A stretch of DNA of 64,000 nt from Roseomonas sp. GC11 (GTDB lineage Bacteria; Pseudomonadota; Alphaproteobacteria; Acetobacterales; Acetobacteraceae): the NCBI RefSeq assembly GCF_024437745.1, contig NZ_JANFNY010000023.1:1-64000 (forward strand), given 5' to 3'. The translations under genes were made by a program, and so were the position numbers. The notes under the pieces are model-generated. The model did no database searches. It saw only the letters and a program-made list of their open reading frames with translations, and was not told the DNA's origin. The first letter of the stretch is position 1. Each line of letters begins with the position of its first letter. Shown here in pieces: positions 1-8,162 of this stretch.

Positions 1-274
1 CGGCATCGCTGCCCGGGCGCGGCGGGGCCAGCGCCGCCACCGCCACCGGCCAGCCGGCGCGCTCCAGCAGCCGCGCGGCCACATAGCCATCGCCGCCATT
101 ATGACCGGGGCCGGCCAGCACCAGCACGCGGCAGGGGCGGAACCGCGCGCGAATCGCCCGCGCCAGGGCGGCGCCGGCGGCGTCCATCAGCACGGGGCCG
201 GGGATGCCGGAGGCCATCGCCAGCCAGTCAGCCCGCGCCATCTCGGCCGGGGTGAGGAGTTCATGCGGGGTCAT
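1..274 (-). CDS. nnrE: NAD(P)H-hydrate epimerase / NnrE-NnrD N-terminal part (partial)
   Basis: Only the first 91 residues lie in the window; the gene runs off the left edge. The protein begins [17 protein letters not shown] and has the nucleotide-binding signature [16 protein letters not shown] at residues 55-70, which matches the YjeF N-terminal family (usually GxGNNGGDG; His replaces the first Asn here). Members epimerise damaged R-NAD(P)HX to the S form. In most bacteria the domain is fused to the ADP/ATP-dependent dehydratase NnrD, but the C-terminal half is not visible, so fusion cannot be judged. The start at 274 was chosen because it precedes the family's usual N-terminal helix. The gene is divergent from the ABC transporter genes. 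Confidence 0.85.
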   Translation of the reverse strand, partial: MTPHELLTPAEMARADWLAMASGIPGPVLMDAAGAALARAIRARFRPCRVLVLAGPGHNGGDGYVAARLLERAGWPVAVAALAPPRPGSDA

Positions 275-302
275 GCGGGAAGGGTAGGGGGGTTCCGGAA
301 AG

Positions 303-385
303 GTGACGAGATGGGGGCTCCGCCCCCAGGCCCCCCGCTGGGGGGACAGGGTCCCCCCAGACCCCGCCTTCAGGGGGGAAGGGAT
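303..385. repeat. GC-rich REP-like hairpin cluster, copy 1
   Basis: Between nnrE and the ABC ATPase gene lie several short G/C palindromes in a row: a hairpin at 312-328 (TGGGGGCTCCGCCCCCA), then overlapping inverted repeats at about 329-358 containing GGGGGGACAGGGTCCCCCC, then GACCCCGCC. The same module recurs at about 33.4, 51.2 and 63.6 kb. It contains no credible gene. It resembles REP-type extragenic palindromes; a role in transcript ends is inferred. Confidence 0.6.
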
Positions 386-469
386 TGGCGCGGCGCTTGC
401 TTTGGTGGGGGCAGGGCTGGCATTGCCGCCAGGCTTGAGCGTGAGACAGTGGCGGGGGCACAAAGGGTC

Positions 470-1294
470 ATGGCAGCGCAGGAACGGCCATTCGTGGAGA
501 TCGACCAGGTCTCCATGCGCTATGGCGGGGTGGAAGGCACCCTCGCCCTGAAGGATGCCACGCTGCATATCCGGCGCGGCGAGTTCGTGGCGGTTGTCGG
601 GCCTTCGGGCTGCGGCAAGTCCACGCTGATGAAGCTGGTCAGCGGGCTGTGGCCCTCCAGCGCCGGCAGCGTCATCGTCGCCGGGCAGGAGGTGGACCGC
701 CCGCTCTCCGTCGTCGGCATGGCCTTCCAGAACCCCACTTTGCTGCCCTGGCGCAGCATCCTGGACAATGTGATGCTGCCGCTGGAGGTGGTGGAGCCCC
801 ACCGCCGCCGCCTGCGCGCCGAGCGCGCCGCCTATGAGGAGAAGGCGCGCCGCCTGCTCGCCATGGTCGGCCTCGCCGGGTTCGAGAAGAAATTTCCCTA
901 CCAGCTCTCCGGCGGCATGCAGCAGCGCGCCAGCCTCTGCCGCGCCCTGGTGCATGACCCGCAATTGCTGATGCTGGACGAGCCCTTCGGCGCGCTCGAC
1001 GTCTTCACGCGGGAGGATCTCTGGGCGCAGCTGCAGGAGGTCTGCCTGACGCTGAAGCCCACCGTCATCCTGGTGACGCATGACCTGAAGGAGGCGGTCT
1101 ATCTGGCGGACCGCGTGCTGGTCATGTCCTCCCGCCCGGGCCGCATCCTGGCCGAGCGCAGCATCCCCTTCCCCCGCCCGCGCCGGCTGGACGACACCTA
1201 CAGCGCCGAGTTCCAGGCCCTGGTGCATGAGCTGCGCGACCGCATCAATGCCGCCCGGCAAGGGGAAGGCCAGGAGACCGCCGATGCCGCATGA
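470..1294 (+). CDS. ABC transporter ATP-binding protein, nitrate/sulfonate/taurine type
   Basis: This 274-residue ATPase has every ABC element: Walker [10 protein letters not shown] (residues 44-52), Q-loop FQNPTLLPW (86-94), signature LSGGMQQR (146-153), Walker B LLMLDEP (166-172) and an H-loop VTHD. The Q-loop followed by LLPWRS, and the C-terminal MSSRPGR segment, are typical of the SsuB/TauB/NrtD branch that energises uptake of sulfonates, taurine, nitrate or related small anions. ATG 470 was chosen because the family start lies just before the first beta strand; the frame stays open upstream without homology. It overlaps the permease gene by 11 bp. No substrate-binding protein gene is adjacent, so the substrate is unknown. 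Confidence 0.9.
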   Translation: MAAQERPFVEIDQVSMRYGGVEGTLALKDATLHIRRGEFVAVVGPSGCGKSTLMKLVSGLWPSSAGSVIVAGQEVDRPLSVVGMAFQNPTLLPWRSILDNVMLPLEVVEPHRRRLRAERAAYEEKARRLLAMVGLAGFEKKFPYQLSGGMQQRASLCRALVHDPQLLMLDEPFGALDVFTREDLWAQLQEVCLTLKPTVILVTHDLKEAVYLADRVLVMSSRPGRILAERSIPFPRPRRLDDTYSAEFQALVHELRDRINAARQGEGQETADAA

Positions 1295-2165
1295 CGCGCC
1301 CACCCCGCCGCCCGCTCCGGCCCAGGCCCGCGGCAGCGCCAATGCCCGCCGGGTGGAGGCCATGGCCGCCGCCGCCCGCCGCCGCCGCCGGCTGCAGAAG
1401 CTGCTGCCCTGGCTGATCATCCTGGCCGCCTTCCTGCTGTGGGAAGCGGTGGTGCGCGGCTTCCAGGTGGACCCCTTCATCCTGCCCGCGCCCTCCGCCG
1501 TGGCCGCCAGCATGGTGCAGTGGTGGCAGCCATTGCTGGACAATGCCTGGCAGACCCTGCTCACCACCCTGGCCGGCTTCGCCCTGGCCATTGTCTTCGG
1601 CCTGCTGCTCGGCGTGCTGATCGGCAGCTCGACGCTGCTCTATCACGGGCTCTACCCGCTGCTGATCGGCTTCAACTCGGTGCCCAAGGTGGCGGTGGTG
1701 CCGGTGCTGGTCATCTGGTTCGGCATCGGCACCGTGCCGGCCATCATCACCGCCTTCCTGATCAGCTTCTTCCCCATCGTGGTGAATGTCGCCACCGGCA
1801 TCGCCACGGTGGAGCCGGAACTGCGCGACGTGCTGCGCGCCCTCGGTGCCCGCCCCTCGGACATCATCCGCAAGGTCGGGCTGCCGCGCGCCATGCCCTA
1901 TTTCTTCGCCTCGCTGAAGATCGCCATCACCGTGGCCTTTGTCGGCTCCATCCTGGCGGAGACGGTGGCGGCCAACAAAGGCATCGGCCAGCTCATGATG
2001 TCGGCCAGCAGCCGCTTCGACGTGCCGCTGGTCTTCGCCGGGCTGATGGTGACGGCGGTGATGGGCGTGGCCATGTATGCCGTGGCCGTCGCCATCGAGG
2101 AGCGCACCACCGGCTGGGCCATGCGCGGCCAGGCGGAGCAGAATGTGGCCAGCCTGAACGGTTGA
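1284..2165 (+). CDS. ABC transporter permease, TauC/SsuC type
   Basis: This 293-residue membrane protein has an Ala/Pro/Arg-rich cytoplasmic N-terminus (about 1-40) and about six transmembrane helices, the first around [18 protein letters not shown]. The permease coupling loop is visible as [18 protein letters not shown], the EAA-type motif that docks on the ATPase. It is the membrane partner of the upstream ATPase. The 11-bp overlap (ATG inside the last codons of the ATPase gene) implies translational coupling. Like its partner it belongs to the sulfonate/taurine/nitrate family, and its substrate cannot be named. Confidence 0.9.
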   Translation: MPHDAPTPPPAPAQARGSANARRVEAMAAAARRRRRLQKLLPWLIILAAFLLWEAVVRGFQVDPFILPAPSAVAASMVQWWQPLLDNAWQTLLTTLAGFALAIVFGLLLGVLIGSSTLLYHGLYPLLIGFNSVPKVAVVPVLVIWFGIGTVPAIITAFLISFFPIVVNVATGIATVEPELRDVLRALGARPSDIIRKVGLPRAMPYFFASLKIAITVAFVGSILAETVAANKGIGQLMMSASSRFDVPLVFAGLMVTAVMGVAMYAVAVAIEERTTGWAMRGQAEQNVASLNG

Positions 2166-2221
2166 CCCGCCGTGCCCACCCGTCCATGGCGGGTGGGCCA
2201 CCCAGCAGGAGGGGCCACGCC

Positions 2222-3166
2222 GTGCCGGTTGTCTTCGAGGACGCGCATCTCCAGGTCATCCACGCGCCCGGGGAGAGCGGCTATGCCCTGGCCACCTTCA
2301 ACACGCGCGACACCCGGGCCAATGGCAGGGTCTTCTTCGCCCAGCCGCTGCACCAGAAATACGGGGTGGAGTGCTTCGGCTTCGTCTCCCGCGCCGCCAA
2401 CTGGTATCCGCACCCCTCGATGGCAGCGGCCGCCGCGGCCATCGCCCCGCTGCGCCGGGCGCCGCTGATCGGCTATGGCCACAGCCAGGGCGGCTATGCG
2501 GCGCTGAAATATTCCCGCCTGCTTGGCCTCGCCGGGGCGGTAGCCAGCGGGCCGCAGGTCAGCATCGACCCGGCCGAGGGTCTGGCGGACCGGCGCTTCA
2601 CCCACCATTTCGACCCCGCCCTGCACCAGGGCATGCGCATCGTGGCGGAGGATCTCGCGGGGCGGCTGGTGCTGGTCTATGACCCCGCCTATCCGCCGGA
2701 TGTCGAGCATGCCGAGGCGATCCGGGCGCTGTCCCCGGCGGTGGAGCCGCTGCATCTGTCGCATCTGAACCACCGCACCGTGGTGGCGCTCAGCCCTTCC
2801 ACCGTGCTGCTGCCGCTGTTCACCGCCATTCTGGAGGGGAGCCCCCTGGCCCCGGTGGCCCTGGCGGCGCGGCAGGCGCGGCGGCGGCACCCGCAATATG
2901 CGGTGTATCTGGCGCGGGCGGCGCTGGTGCGGCGGCGCCCGCTGGTGGCGCAGCGCCTGCTGGAGCCCTGGCGCCCCGAAGAGCTGAAGCCCCCCCTGGC
3001 CAAGGAGCGCAACCTGCTGCTGGCCCGCGCCTATGCGCGGCAGCGCCGGCATGAGGAGGCTTTGCGCCTTTATGACGTTCTGCTGCGCGACCACCCCTCG
3101 GTGGAGATCTATGCGCGCGAGGCTGAGCGCTCCCGCCAGGCTGTGGCGCGGCGCCAGAAGCTGTAA
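2222..3166 (+). CDS. Uncharacterised alpha/beta-hydrolase-like protein
   Basis: I chose GTG 2222 because AGGAGG at 2207-2212 sits at ideal spacing; ATG 2186 is the alternative. The 314-residue protein has a nucleophile elbow GYGHSQGGY with candidate Ser88 (G-H-S-Q-G), preceded by a short N-terminal region without a signal peptide. A catalytic acid and His are not obvious; a His lies in LSHLNHRTVV. The last ~90 residues are Arg/Ala/Leu-rich helices resembling tetratricopeptide repeats. I do not recognise a named family. It follows the ABC permease gene by 56 bp on the same strand and may be co-transcribed. It ends directly before an AT-rich terminator hairpin. Confidence 0.7.
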   Translation: MPVVFEDAHLQVIHAPGESGYALATFNTRDTRANGRVFFAQPLHQKYGVECFGFVSRAANWYPHPSMAAAAAAIAPLRRAPLIGYGHSQGGYAALKYSRLLGLAGAVASGPQVSIDPAEGLADRRFTHHFDPALHQGMRIVAEDLAGRLVLVYDPAYPPDVEHAEAIRALSPAVEPLHLSHLNHRTVVALSPSTVLLPLFTAILEGSPLAPVALAARQARRRHPQYAVYLARAALVRRRPLVAQRLLEPWRPEELKPPLAKERNLLLARAYARQRRHEEALRLYDVLLRDHPSVEIYAREAERSRQAVARRQKL

Positions 3167-3232
3167 AAGTCTTTTTGCTTCTTTTTCTTCAGAAAAAGAA
3201 GTTTCTTCCTCGATTTATTTTATTTTGAATTT
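3167..3232. terminator. AT-rich bidirectional terminator, repeat copy R1
   Basis: Between two convergent stop codons lies a perfect 10-bp hairpin (3178-3187 with 3192-3201, loop TTCA) made of CTTCTTTTTC and its complement, preceded by AAAAGTCTTTTTG and followed by an AT-rich tail. The same CTTCTTTTTCTTCAG core occurs near 6.62 and 39.86 kb, with a variant at 43.41 kb. The layout suits termination from both sides. Confidence 0.75.
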
Positions 3233-4009
3233 TCACTGCCCCGGCAGCGTGAGGGCGGGCAGTGCCTCGAATCCCGGCCGCCCGAGCAGGTAGCCCTGGA
3301 ACAGGGTGAGGCCGAGTTCGCGCAGCGCCTCGAACTCGGCTTCCGTCTCCACGCCTTCGGCGAGGACGGCGCAGCCGAGGTCGCGGCACATGGCGACGAC
3401 GTGGCGCAGGATGGTGCGGCGGGCGCGGTCGTGGTCGACGCCGTGCACCAGGGCCATATCGAGCTTCACGACATCCGGCTGGAAATCGGCCAGCAGCCCC
3501 AGCCCGGAATGCCCGGCGCCGAAATCGTCGATGGCGGTGCGGAAGCCGATCTCGCGGTAGCTGGCGAGGATGCGGCGCAGATGGGCGGGGTCGCGCATCA
3601 GCTCCTGCTCGGTGAATTCGAAGACGAGGCGCTCATGCGGCAGGCCGGTGCGGCGGGCGGCGTCCAGCGTGGTGCGGATGCAGGCGCGCGGCTCATAGAC
3701 GGCATTGGCCATGAAATTGACCGAGAGCAGCGCCGCCTGGGCCGTGAGGCCGAGGCGGGTGGCCAGCTCGATGGCGCGCACGCGGCAGGTCTGGTCGAAG
3801 GCGTAGCGGTTTTCCTCCGTCACCTGGGCGAGCACGCTGGCGGCGCTTTCCCCCGCCGGGCCGCGCACCAGGGCCTCATAGCCATAGAGGCCGTGCGTGC
3901 CGTCCGCCCCCCAGCGCAGGATCGGCTGGAAGGCCATGGAGAGGGGCGGGACGGCGACTCTGGCCTGGCAGGCGGCGCAGGGCTGGCGGGGCGGGGCGGC
4001 GGAGTCCAT
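3233..4009 (-). CDS. EAL-domain cyclic di-GMP phosphodiesterase
   Basis: This 258-residue stand-alone EAL domain keeps every residue expected for Mg-dependent hydrolysis of c-di-GMP to pGpG: E45 in YEALVRG, N98 in VNFMAN, E131 in EFTEQE, D161/D162 in DDFGAG, K181 in VKLD, E217/E220 in AEGVET and Q237 in FQGY. There is no sensor, GGDEF or membrane segment; a CAAC pair at residues 11-14 is the only feature before the domain. Met at 4009 was chosen because upstream sequence in this frame is low-complexity and overlaps the divergent transketolase gene. It is probably active and would lower c-di-GMP, affecting motility or biofilm (family knowledge). It converges with the upstream hydrolase gene. 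Confidence 0.9.
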   Translation of the reverse strand: MDSAAPPRQPCAACQARVAVPPLSMAFQPILRWGADGTHGLYGYEALVRGPAGESAASVLAQVTEENRYAFDQTCRVRAIELATRLGLTAQAALLSVNFMANAVYEPRACIRTTLDAARRTGLPHERLVFEFTEQELMRDPAHLRRILASYREIGFRTAIDDFGAGHSGLGLLADFQPDVVKLDMALVHGVDHDRARRTILRHVVAMCRDLGCAVLAEGVETEAEFEALRELGLTLFQGYLLGRPGFEALPALTLPGQ

Positions 4010-4124
4010 GCGGGCGCACTTTTCCGGTTGGGCAATGACGCATTCTGCGGCACGTTGGTGGATAAAAGATGGATCGCGCCACCCTGCGCCCCGCCGGGCC
4101 TGGGCATCCGGCCGAGGGGGAACG

Positions 4125-6518
4125 ATGAACGCGACACCCGACCCGCGCGCCCTGCGCGCCGCCGAGGACCCCGCCCGCCGCCTGCGCCTGCTGCGCGCGC
4201 TGGAGCGCAAGCTGCTCTGGCTCTCGGCCTGGATGATCCACCACGCCAACCACCTGCGCCCCAACCGCGACGGGCTGAAGGTGGGCGGGCACCAGGCTTC
4301 CTCCGCCTCGGTCGCCGCCATCATGACGGCGCTCTATTTCGACATCCTCCGCCCGGAGGACCGGGTGGCGGTGAAGCCGCATGCCGGCCCCGTCTTCCAT
4401 GCGGTGAACTACCTGCTGGGCCGCCAGGGGCGGGAGAGGCTCGCCACGCTGCGCCAGTTCGGCGGCATCCAGCCCTATCCCAGCCGGGTGAAGGATGGGG
4501 GGGAGGTGGATTTCTCCACCGGCTCGGTCGGGCTCGGCGTCGCCATGACCAGCTTTTCCGCGCTGGTGCAGGATTATGTCCACCTCCAGGGCTTCGCCCC
4601 GCCGGGGCAGAAGCGCGGCCGGCATGTCGCCATCGTGGGCGATGCCGAACTGGACGAGGGCAATATCTACGAGGCCCTGCTGGAGGGCTGGAAGCATGAT
4701 GTCCGCGATGTCTGGTGGGTGATCGACTACAACCGCCAGAGCCTCGATTCCGTGGTGCCGGACCGGCTCTTCGGCCGGATCGAGGGGCTGTTCCGCGACA
4801 TGGGGTGGAATGTCGTCACCCTCAAATATGGCCGCCGGCTGGAGGCGGCCTTCGCCCGGCCGGAGGGCGAGCATCTGCGCCGCTGGATCGATGACTGCCC
4901 GAACAGCCTCTATGCCGCGCTCACTTTCCAGGGCGGGGCGGCGTGGCGGGCGGCGCTGCTGGCCGATCTCGGGCGGCTGCCGGGGCTGCGCGCCATCATC
5001 GACCCGCTGACGGATGACGAGCTGGCCGCGCTGATGACCAATCTCGGCGGCCATGACATCGAGACGCTGACCGAGGCCTTCCGCGCCCAGGAGGCGGCGG
5101 GGGACCAGCCCACCTGCTTCATCGCCTATACGGTGAAGGGCATGGGTCTGCCCTTCGCCGGGCATAAGGACAACCATGCCGGGCTGATGACGAAGGAGCA
5201 GATGGAGGCCTTCCGCGCCGGGATGGGCATCCGCCCCGGCCATGAGTGGGACCCCTTCGAGGGACTGGACATTCCGGAGGCGGAGCTGCGCGCCTTCCTG
5301 GCGGAACTGCCCTTCGCCCGGCCGCTGACGCCGGCGGGGCGCTGCCTCTCCGCCCCCGCCGTACCGGTGCCGGAGCATTTCCCGCCGCCGCGCCTGCCGC
5401 CCAACCGGATTTTCTCCACCCAGGCCGGTTTTGGCGAGCTGATGGCCGAGATCGGCCGCGGCAACCGGGAGATGGCCGGGCTGGCCGGGCGCATCGTCAC
5501 CACCAGCCCGGATGTGACCGTCTCCACCAGCCTCGGCCCCTGGGTGAACCGGCGCGGCATTTTCGACCGCCACCGCAAGAATGATGTCTTCCGCGATGCC
5601 CGGCTGGCCAGCGCGCAGCGCTGGGGCATGTCGCCGCAGGGGCAGCATGTCGAGCTTGGCATCGCCGAGCAGAACCTCTTCCTGGTGCTGGGCGCGCTGG
5701 GGCTGGCGGACCGGCTGCACGGGGCGCGGCTGCTGCCGGTGGGCACGGTGTATGACCCCTTCGTCAACCGGGGCCTCGATGCGCTGATCTATGCCTGTTA
5801 CCAGGATGCGCGCTTCCTGCTGGTCTCTACCCCCTCGGGCCTGACCCTGGCGCCGGAGGGCGGGCAGCACCAGAGCAGCAACACGCCGCTGATCGGCATC
5901 GCGCAGGACCGGCTGGCCAGCTACGAGCCGGCCCATGCCGATGAGCTGGCCATCCTGCTGCGCCATGCCTTCGCCCATATGCAGAAGCCGGATGGCTCGG
6001 CGGTGTGGCTGCGCCTGTCCACCCGCGGCATCCCGCAGCCGGAGCGGGAACTCGACCCGGCGGCGGTGATCGCCGGCGGCTATTGGGCGGTGCCGCCGGC
6101 GCCGGGGGCGCGCCTGGCCATCGCCTACCAGGGGCCGGTGGCACCCGAGGCCTGGGAAGCCTTTTTTCAGCTCAGGGAGGAGGAGCCGGGGGCGGGGCTG
6201 CTGGCCATCACCAGCCCGGACCGGCTGCATGCCGAGTGGCTGGCCAGCCGCCGCGCGGCGCGGCGGGGGCCTGGGGTGCCGCCTTCCACCATCGAGGCGC
6301 TGCTGGCCCCGCTGGCGCCCGGGGCGGCCATTGTCTCGGTGCTGGATGGGCACCCGGCCGCCCATGCCTGGATGGGCGCGGTGAAGGGCCACCGTGTGGT
6401 GCCGCTCGGCGTGGACCGCTTCGGGCAGGCGGGGGATATCCCGGATCTCTACCGGGAATATGGCCTGGATGTGGAGGCCATCCTCGATGCCTGTGCCCAG
6501 GCGATTTTAGAAAATTAA
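4125..6518 (+). CDS. Transketolase-family enzyme, AceE (pyruvate dehydrogenase E1)-like
   Basis: This 797-residue thiamine-diphosphate enzyme has the cofactor motif GDAELDEGNIYEALLEG from residue 172 and ends that motif with VIDYNRQSLD, close to the homodimeric AceE pattern. The pyrimidine-binding half has the conserved Glu in ELGIAEQN (E515). The N-terminal GGHQASSASVAAIMTALYF is transketolase/E1-like. Length is between transketolase (~660) and AceE (~890). No dihydrolipoyl acyltransferase or E3 gene is adjacent, so a 2-oxo-acid dehydrogenase complex cannot be claimed; the substrate is unknown. ATG 4125 follows GAGGGGG. It is monocistronic, divergent from the EAL gene, and ends at an AT-rich repeat. 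Confidence 0.8.
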   Translation: MNATPDPRALRAAEDPARRLRLLRALERKLLWLSAWMIHHANHLRPNRDGLKVGGHQASSASVAAIMTALYFDILRPEDRVAVKPHAGPVFHAVNYLLGRQGRERLATLRQFGGIQPYPSRVKDGGEVDFSTGSVGLGVAMTSFSALVQDYVHLQGFAPPGQKRGRHVAIVGDAELDEGNIYEALLEGWKHDVRDVWWVIDYNRQSLDSVVPDRLFGRIEGLFRDMGWNVVTLKYGRRLEAAFARPEGEHLRRWIDDCPNSLYAALTFQGGAAWRAALLADLGRLPGLRAIIDPLTDDELAALMTNLGGHDIETLTEAFRAQEAAGDQPTCFIAYTVKGMGLPFAGHKDNHAGLMTKEQMEAFRAGMGIRPGHEWDPFEGLDIPEAELRAFLAELPFARPLTPAGRCLSAPAVPVPEHFPPPRLPPNRIFSTQAGFGELMAEIGRGNREMAGLAGRIVTTSPDVTVSTSLGPWVNRRGIFDRHRKNDVFRDARLASAQRWGMSPQGQHVELGIAEQNLFLVLGALGLADRLHGARLLPVGTVYDPFVNRGLDALIYACYQDARFLLVSTPSGLTLAPEGGQHQSSNTPLIGIAQDRLASYEPAHADELAILLRHAFAHMQKPDGSAVWLRLSTRGIPQPERELDPAAVIAGGYWAVPPAPGARLAIAYQGPVAPEAWEAFFQLREEEPGAGLLAITSPDRLHAEWLASRRAARRGPGVPPSTIEALLAPLAPGAAIVSVLDGHPAAHAWMGAVKGHRVVPLGVDRFGQAGDIPDLYREYGLDVEAILDACAQAILEN

Positions 6519-6664
6519 AAGCGTTCTTTTTTGAAAAAAAAGAACCAAAAAACTTTTTTCAGTTGGCGTCTCGCTTCAGGCCTGAGGCGGGACGCCAAAC
6601 GGAAAGAAAGTCTTTTTGCTTCTTTTTCTTCAGAAAAAGAAGATTCTGAAAATTATAAAATAAA
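6519..6664. repeat. AT-rich composite hairpin repeat, copy R2 (bidirectional terminator)
   Basis: Between two convergent genes there are three consecutive inverted repeats. The first is an A/T hairpin at 6523-6545 (GTTCTTTTTTG and complement). The second is a GC-rich near-perfect palindrome at 6562-6599 (GTTGGCGTC...GACGCCAAC). The third is the CTTCTTTTTCTTCAG hairpin at 6619-6642. The outer two also occur in the same order at 39.76-39.88 kb. Both flanking genes stop at its edges, so it likely terminates transcription from each side. Confidence 0.75.
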
Positions 6665-7858
6665 TCAAAGGTTTCGCAGATAGCCATCCAGCCGCGCCAT
6701 GGCGTCGCGCGCCAGTTCGGGCGAGACGGCGAAGCAGAGGCGGAGCTTGCCATCGGGGTCGGCGCCGAAGGCCGCGCCGGGGGCCAGCCCGACCTTGGCC
6801 TGGCGCAGGATGCGCACGGCGAGGGCGCGGCTGTCGGTTTCCCCCTCCACCGAGAACATCAGGTAGAAGCTGCCTTCCGGCGCCTGCACTCGGACCTTGG
6901 GGATGGCGGCGAGGCCCTCGCTGAAGATGCGGCGGCTCTCGCGGCAGCGGGCGACCATGGTCTGGATGAAGCCATCCCCCTGTTCCAGCGCGGCGATGCA
7001 GGCGTGCTGGATGAAGGTGGGGATGGAGGTGGTGTTGTACTGGCTGAGATTGTCGAAGACCGGGGCCATGCCCTCGGGGAAGATCAGCCAGCCGGCGCGC
7101 CAGCCGGTCATCGCCCAGTTCTTCGAGAAGGTGTTGGAGATCAGGAGCCTGTCGCTGGCGTCGCAGACCTCGAGGAAGGAGGGCGCGATGGCGTTGCCAT
7201 AGGTGAAGTGGTTGTAGACCTCATCCGAGAGCAGCCACAGCCCGCGCGCGCGGGCGAGGTCGCGCAGCGCCGCCATCTGCCCCTTCTGCATCACCCAGCC
7301 GGTGGGGTTGGAGGGGGAGTTGATGGCGATGACGCGGGTGCGCGGGGTGATGGCGGCCTCGATATCGGCCAGTTCCAGGCGGAAGGCGCCCGATTCGTCG
7401 CGGTGCAGCGGCACGGGCACGGCGGTGCCGCCCAGCACCTGCACCGTGGCGGCGAGGTTGGGCCAGTGCGGGGCGGGGTAGATCACCTCGTCACCCGGGC
7501 TGAGGATGGCCTGGAGCCCCTGCATGATGGCGTTCATGCCGCCGGTGGTGATGGTGAAGCGGCTTTCCGCCACCTCCACCCCCCAGTGGCGGCGGTGGTA
7601 GGCGGCCAGGGCCTCGCGCAGGCGCGGCAGGCCGAGGGCGTAGGTGTAGCGGGTATGGCCGGCGCGCATCGCCTCCGCCGCGGCCTCGACGACGAAGGGC
7701 GGGGTGGGCAGGTCGCCCTCGCCGATCCACAGCTTGATCACCGCCGGGTCCTCGCGCGCCAGGTCGGCGATCTCGGCGATCTGGTTGATGGCGAGGCCGC
7801 GGATGCGCTCCGGCAGGTCGTCCAGCGGGGTCGGGGCGGGGGCGAGGGCGGTGCTCAT
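6665..7858 (-). CDS. Class I/II PLP-dependent aminotransferase
   Basis: This 397-residue protein is a fold-type I aminotransferase. Visible active-site residues are N184 in SPSNPTG, D212 in SDEVY (pyridine nitrogen), Schiff-base K246 in SNTFSKNWAM, and the arginine in the C-terminal LRLCFAVS stretch that would bind the substrate carboxylate. It resembles the aspartate/aromatic (AspC-type Ib) group, with IGEGDLPTPPFV near the N-terminus. The exact amino donor cannot be decided from sequence. It is monocistronic, transcribed away from tRNA-Leu, and its TGA at 6665-6667 abuts the AT-rich terminator repeat. Confidence 0.88.
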   Translation of the reverse strand: MSTALAPAPTPLDDLPERIRGLAINQIAEIADLAREDPAVIKLWIGEGDLPTPPFVVEAAAEAMRAGHTRYTYALGLPRLREALAAYHRRHWGVEVAESRFTITTGGMNAIMQGLQAILSPGDEVIYPAPHWPNLAATVQVLGGTAVPVPLHRDESGAFRLELADIEAAITPRTRVIAINSPSNPTGWVMQKGQMAALRDLARARGLWLLSDEVYNHFTYGNAIAPSFLEVCDASDRLLISNTFSKNWAMTGWRAGWLIFPEGMAPVFDNLSQYNTTSIPTFIQHACIAALEQGDGFIQTMVARCRESRRIFSEGLAAIPKVRVQAPEGSFYLMFSVEGETDSRALAVRILRQAKVGLAPGAAFGADPDGKLRLCFAVSPELARDAMARLDGYLRNL

Positions 7859-8031
7859 GCGGTTCCTCCTGAGGCGCCAGCTGGGGCACCCGTTGGGGCA
7901 CCAGTTGAAGCGCCGGAGGTTGTGCCGGGGGTCGCGGGGCGGCGCAAGCGGGGGGAGATGCGCTCCGCTCTTTCAATGCGCGGCCGGCTGCGCTAAACGC
8001 GCCGGCTCATGGAGACGCCGGCACTGCGTTC

Positions 8032-8116
8032 GCGGGCGTGGTGGAATTGGCAGACACGCTGGATTTAGGTTCCAGTGGCGCAAGCCGTGGGGGTTCAAAT
8101 CCCTCCGCCCGCACCA
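8032..8116 (+). tRNA. tRNA-Leu (anticodon UAG)
   Basis: The acceptor stem GCGGGCG (8032-8038) pairs with CGCCCGC (8106-8112), followed by discriminator A and an encoded CCA. The anticodon arm reads CTGGA-TTTAGGT-TCCAG, giving UAG, which decodes CUA and other CUN codons. A long variable arm (GGCGCAAGCC) is as expected for tRNA-Leu, and the T-loop is GTTCAAAT. It sits 46 bp upstream of trigger factor, a placement common in alphaproteobacteria. Confidence 0.97.
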
Positions 8117-8162
8117 TTGGACAAGGCCGGCCGAGACTAGACCTTCAGGAGCATGTGTGGCG

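Noticed and set aside
1245-2201. 318-codon His/Gly/Asp-rich open frame on the minus strand over the ABC permease
   Set aside because: It is the antisense shadow of a clear transmembrane permease; extreme composition without domain features comes from high-GC codon bias.
3876-6392. 838-codon minus-strand open frame over the transketolase
   Set aside because: Composition is Arg/Ala/Gly/Pro/His-rich with no motifs, whereas the plus frame has full cofactor-binding motifs.
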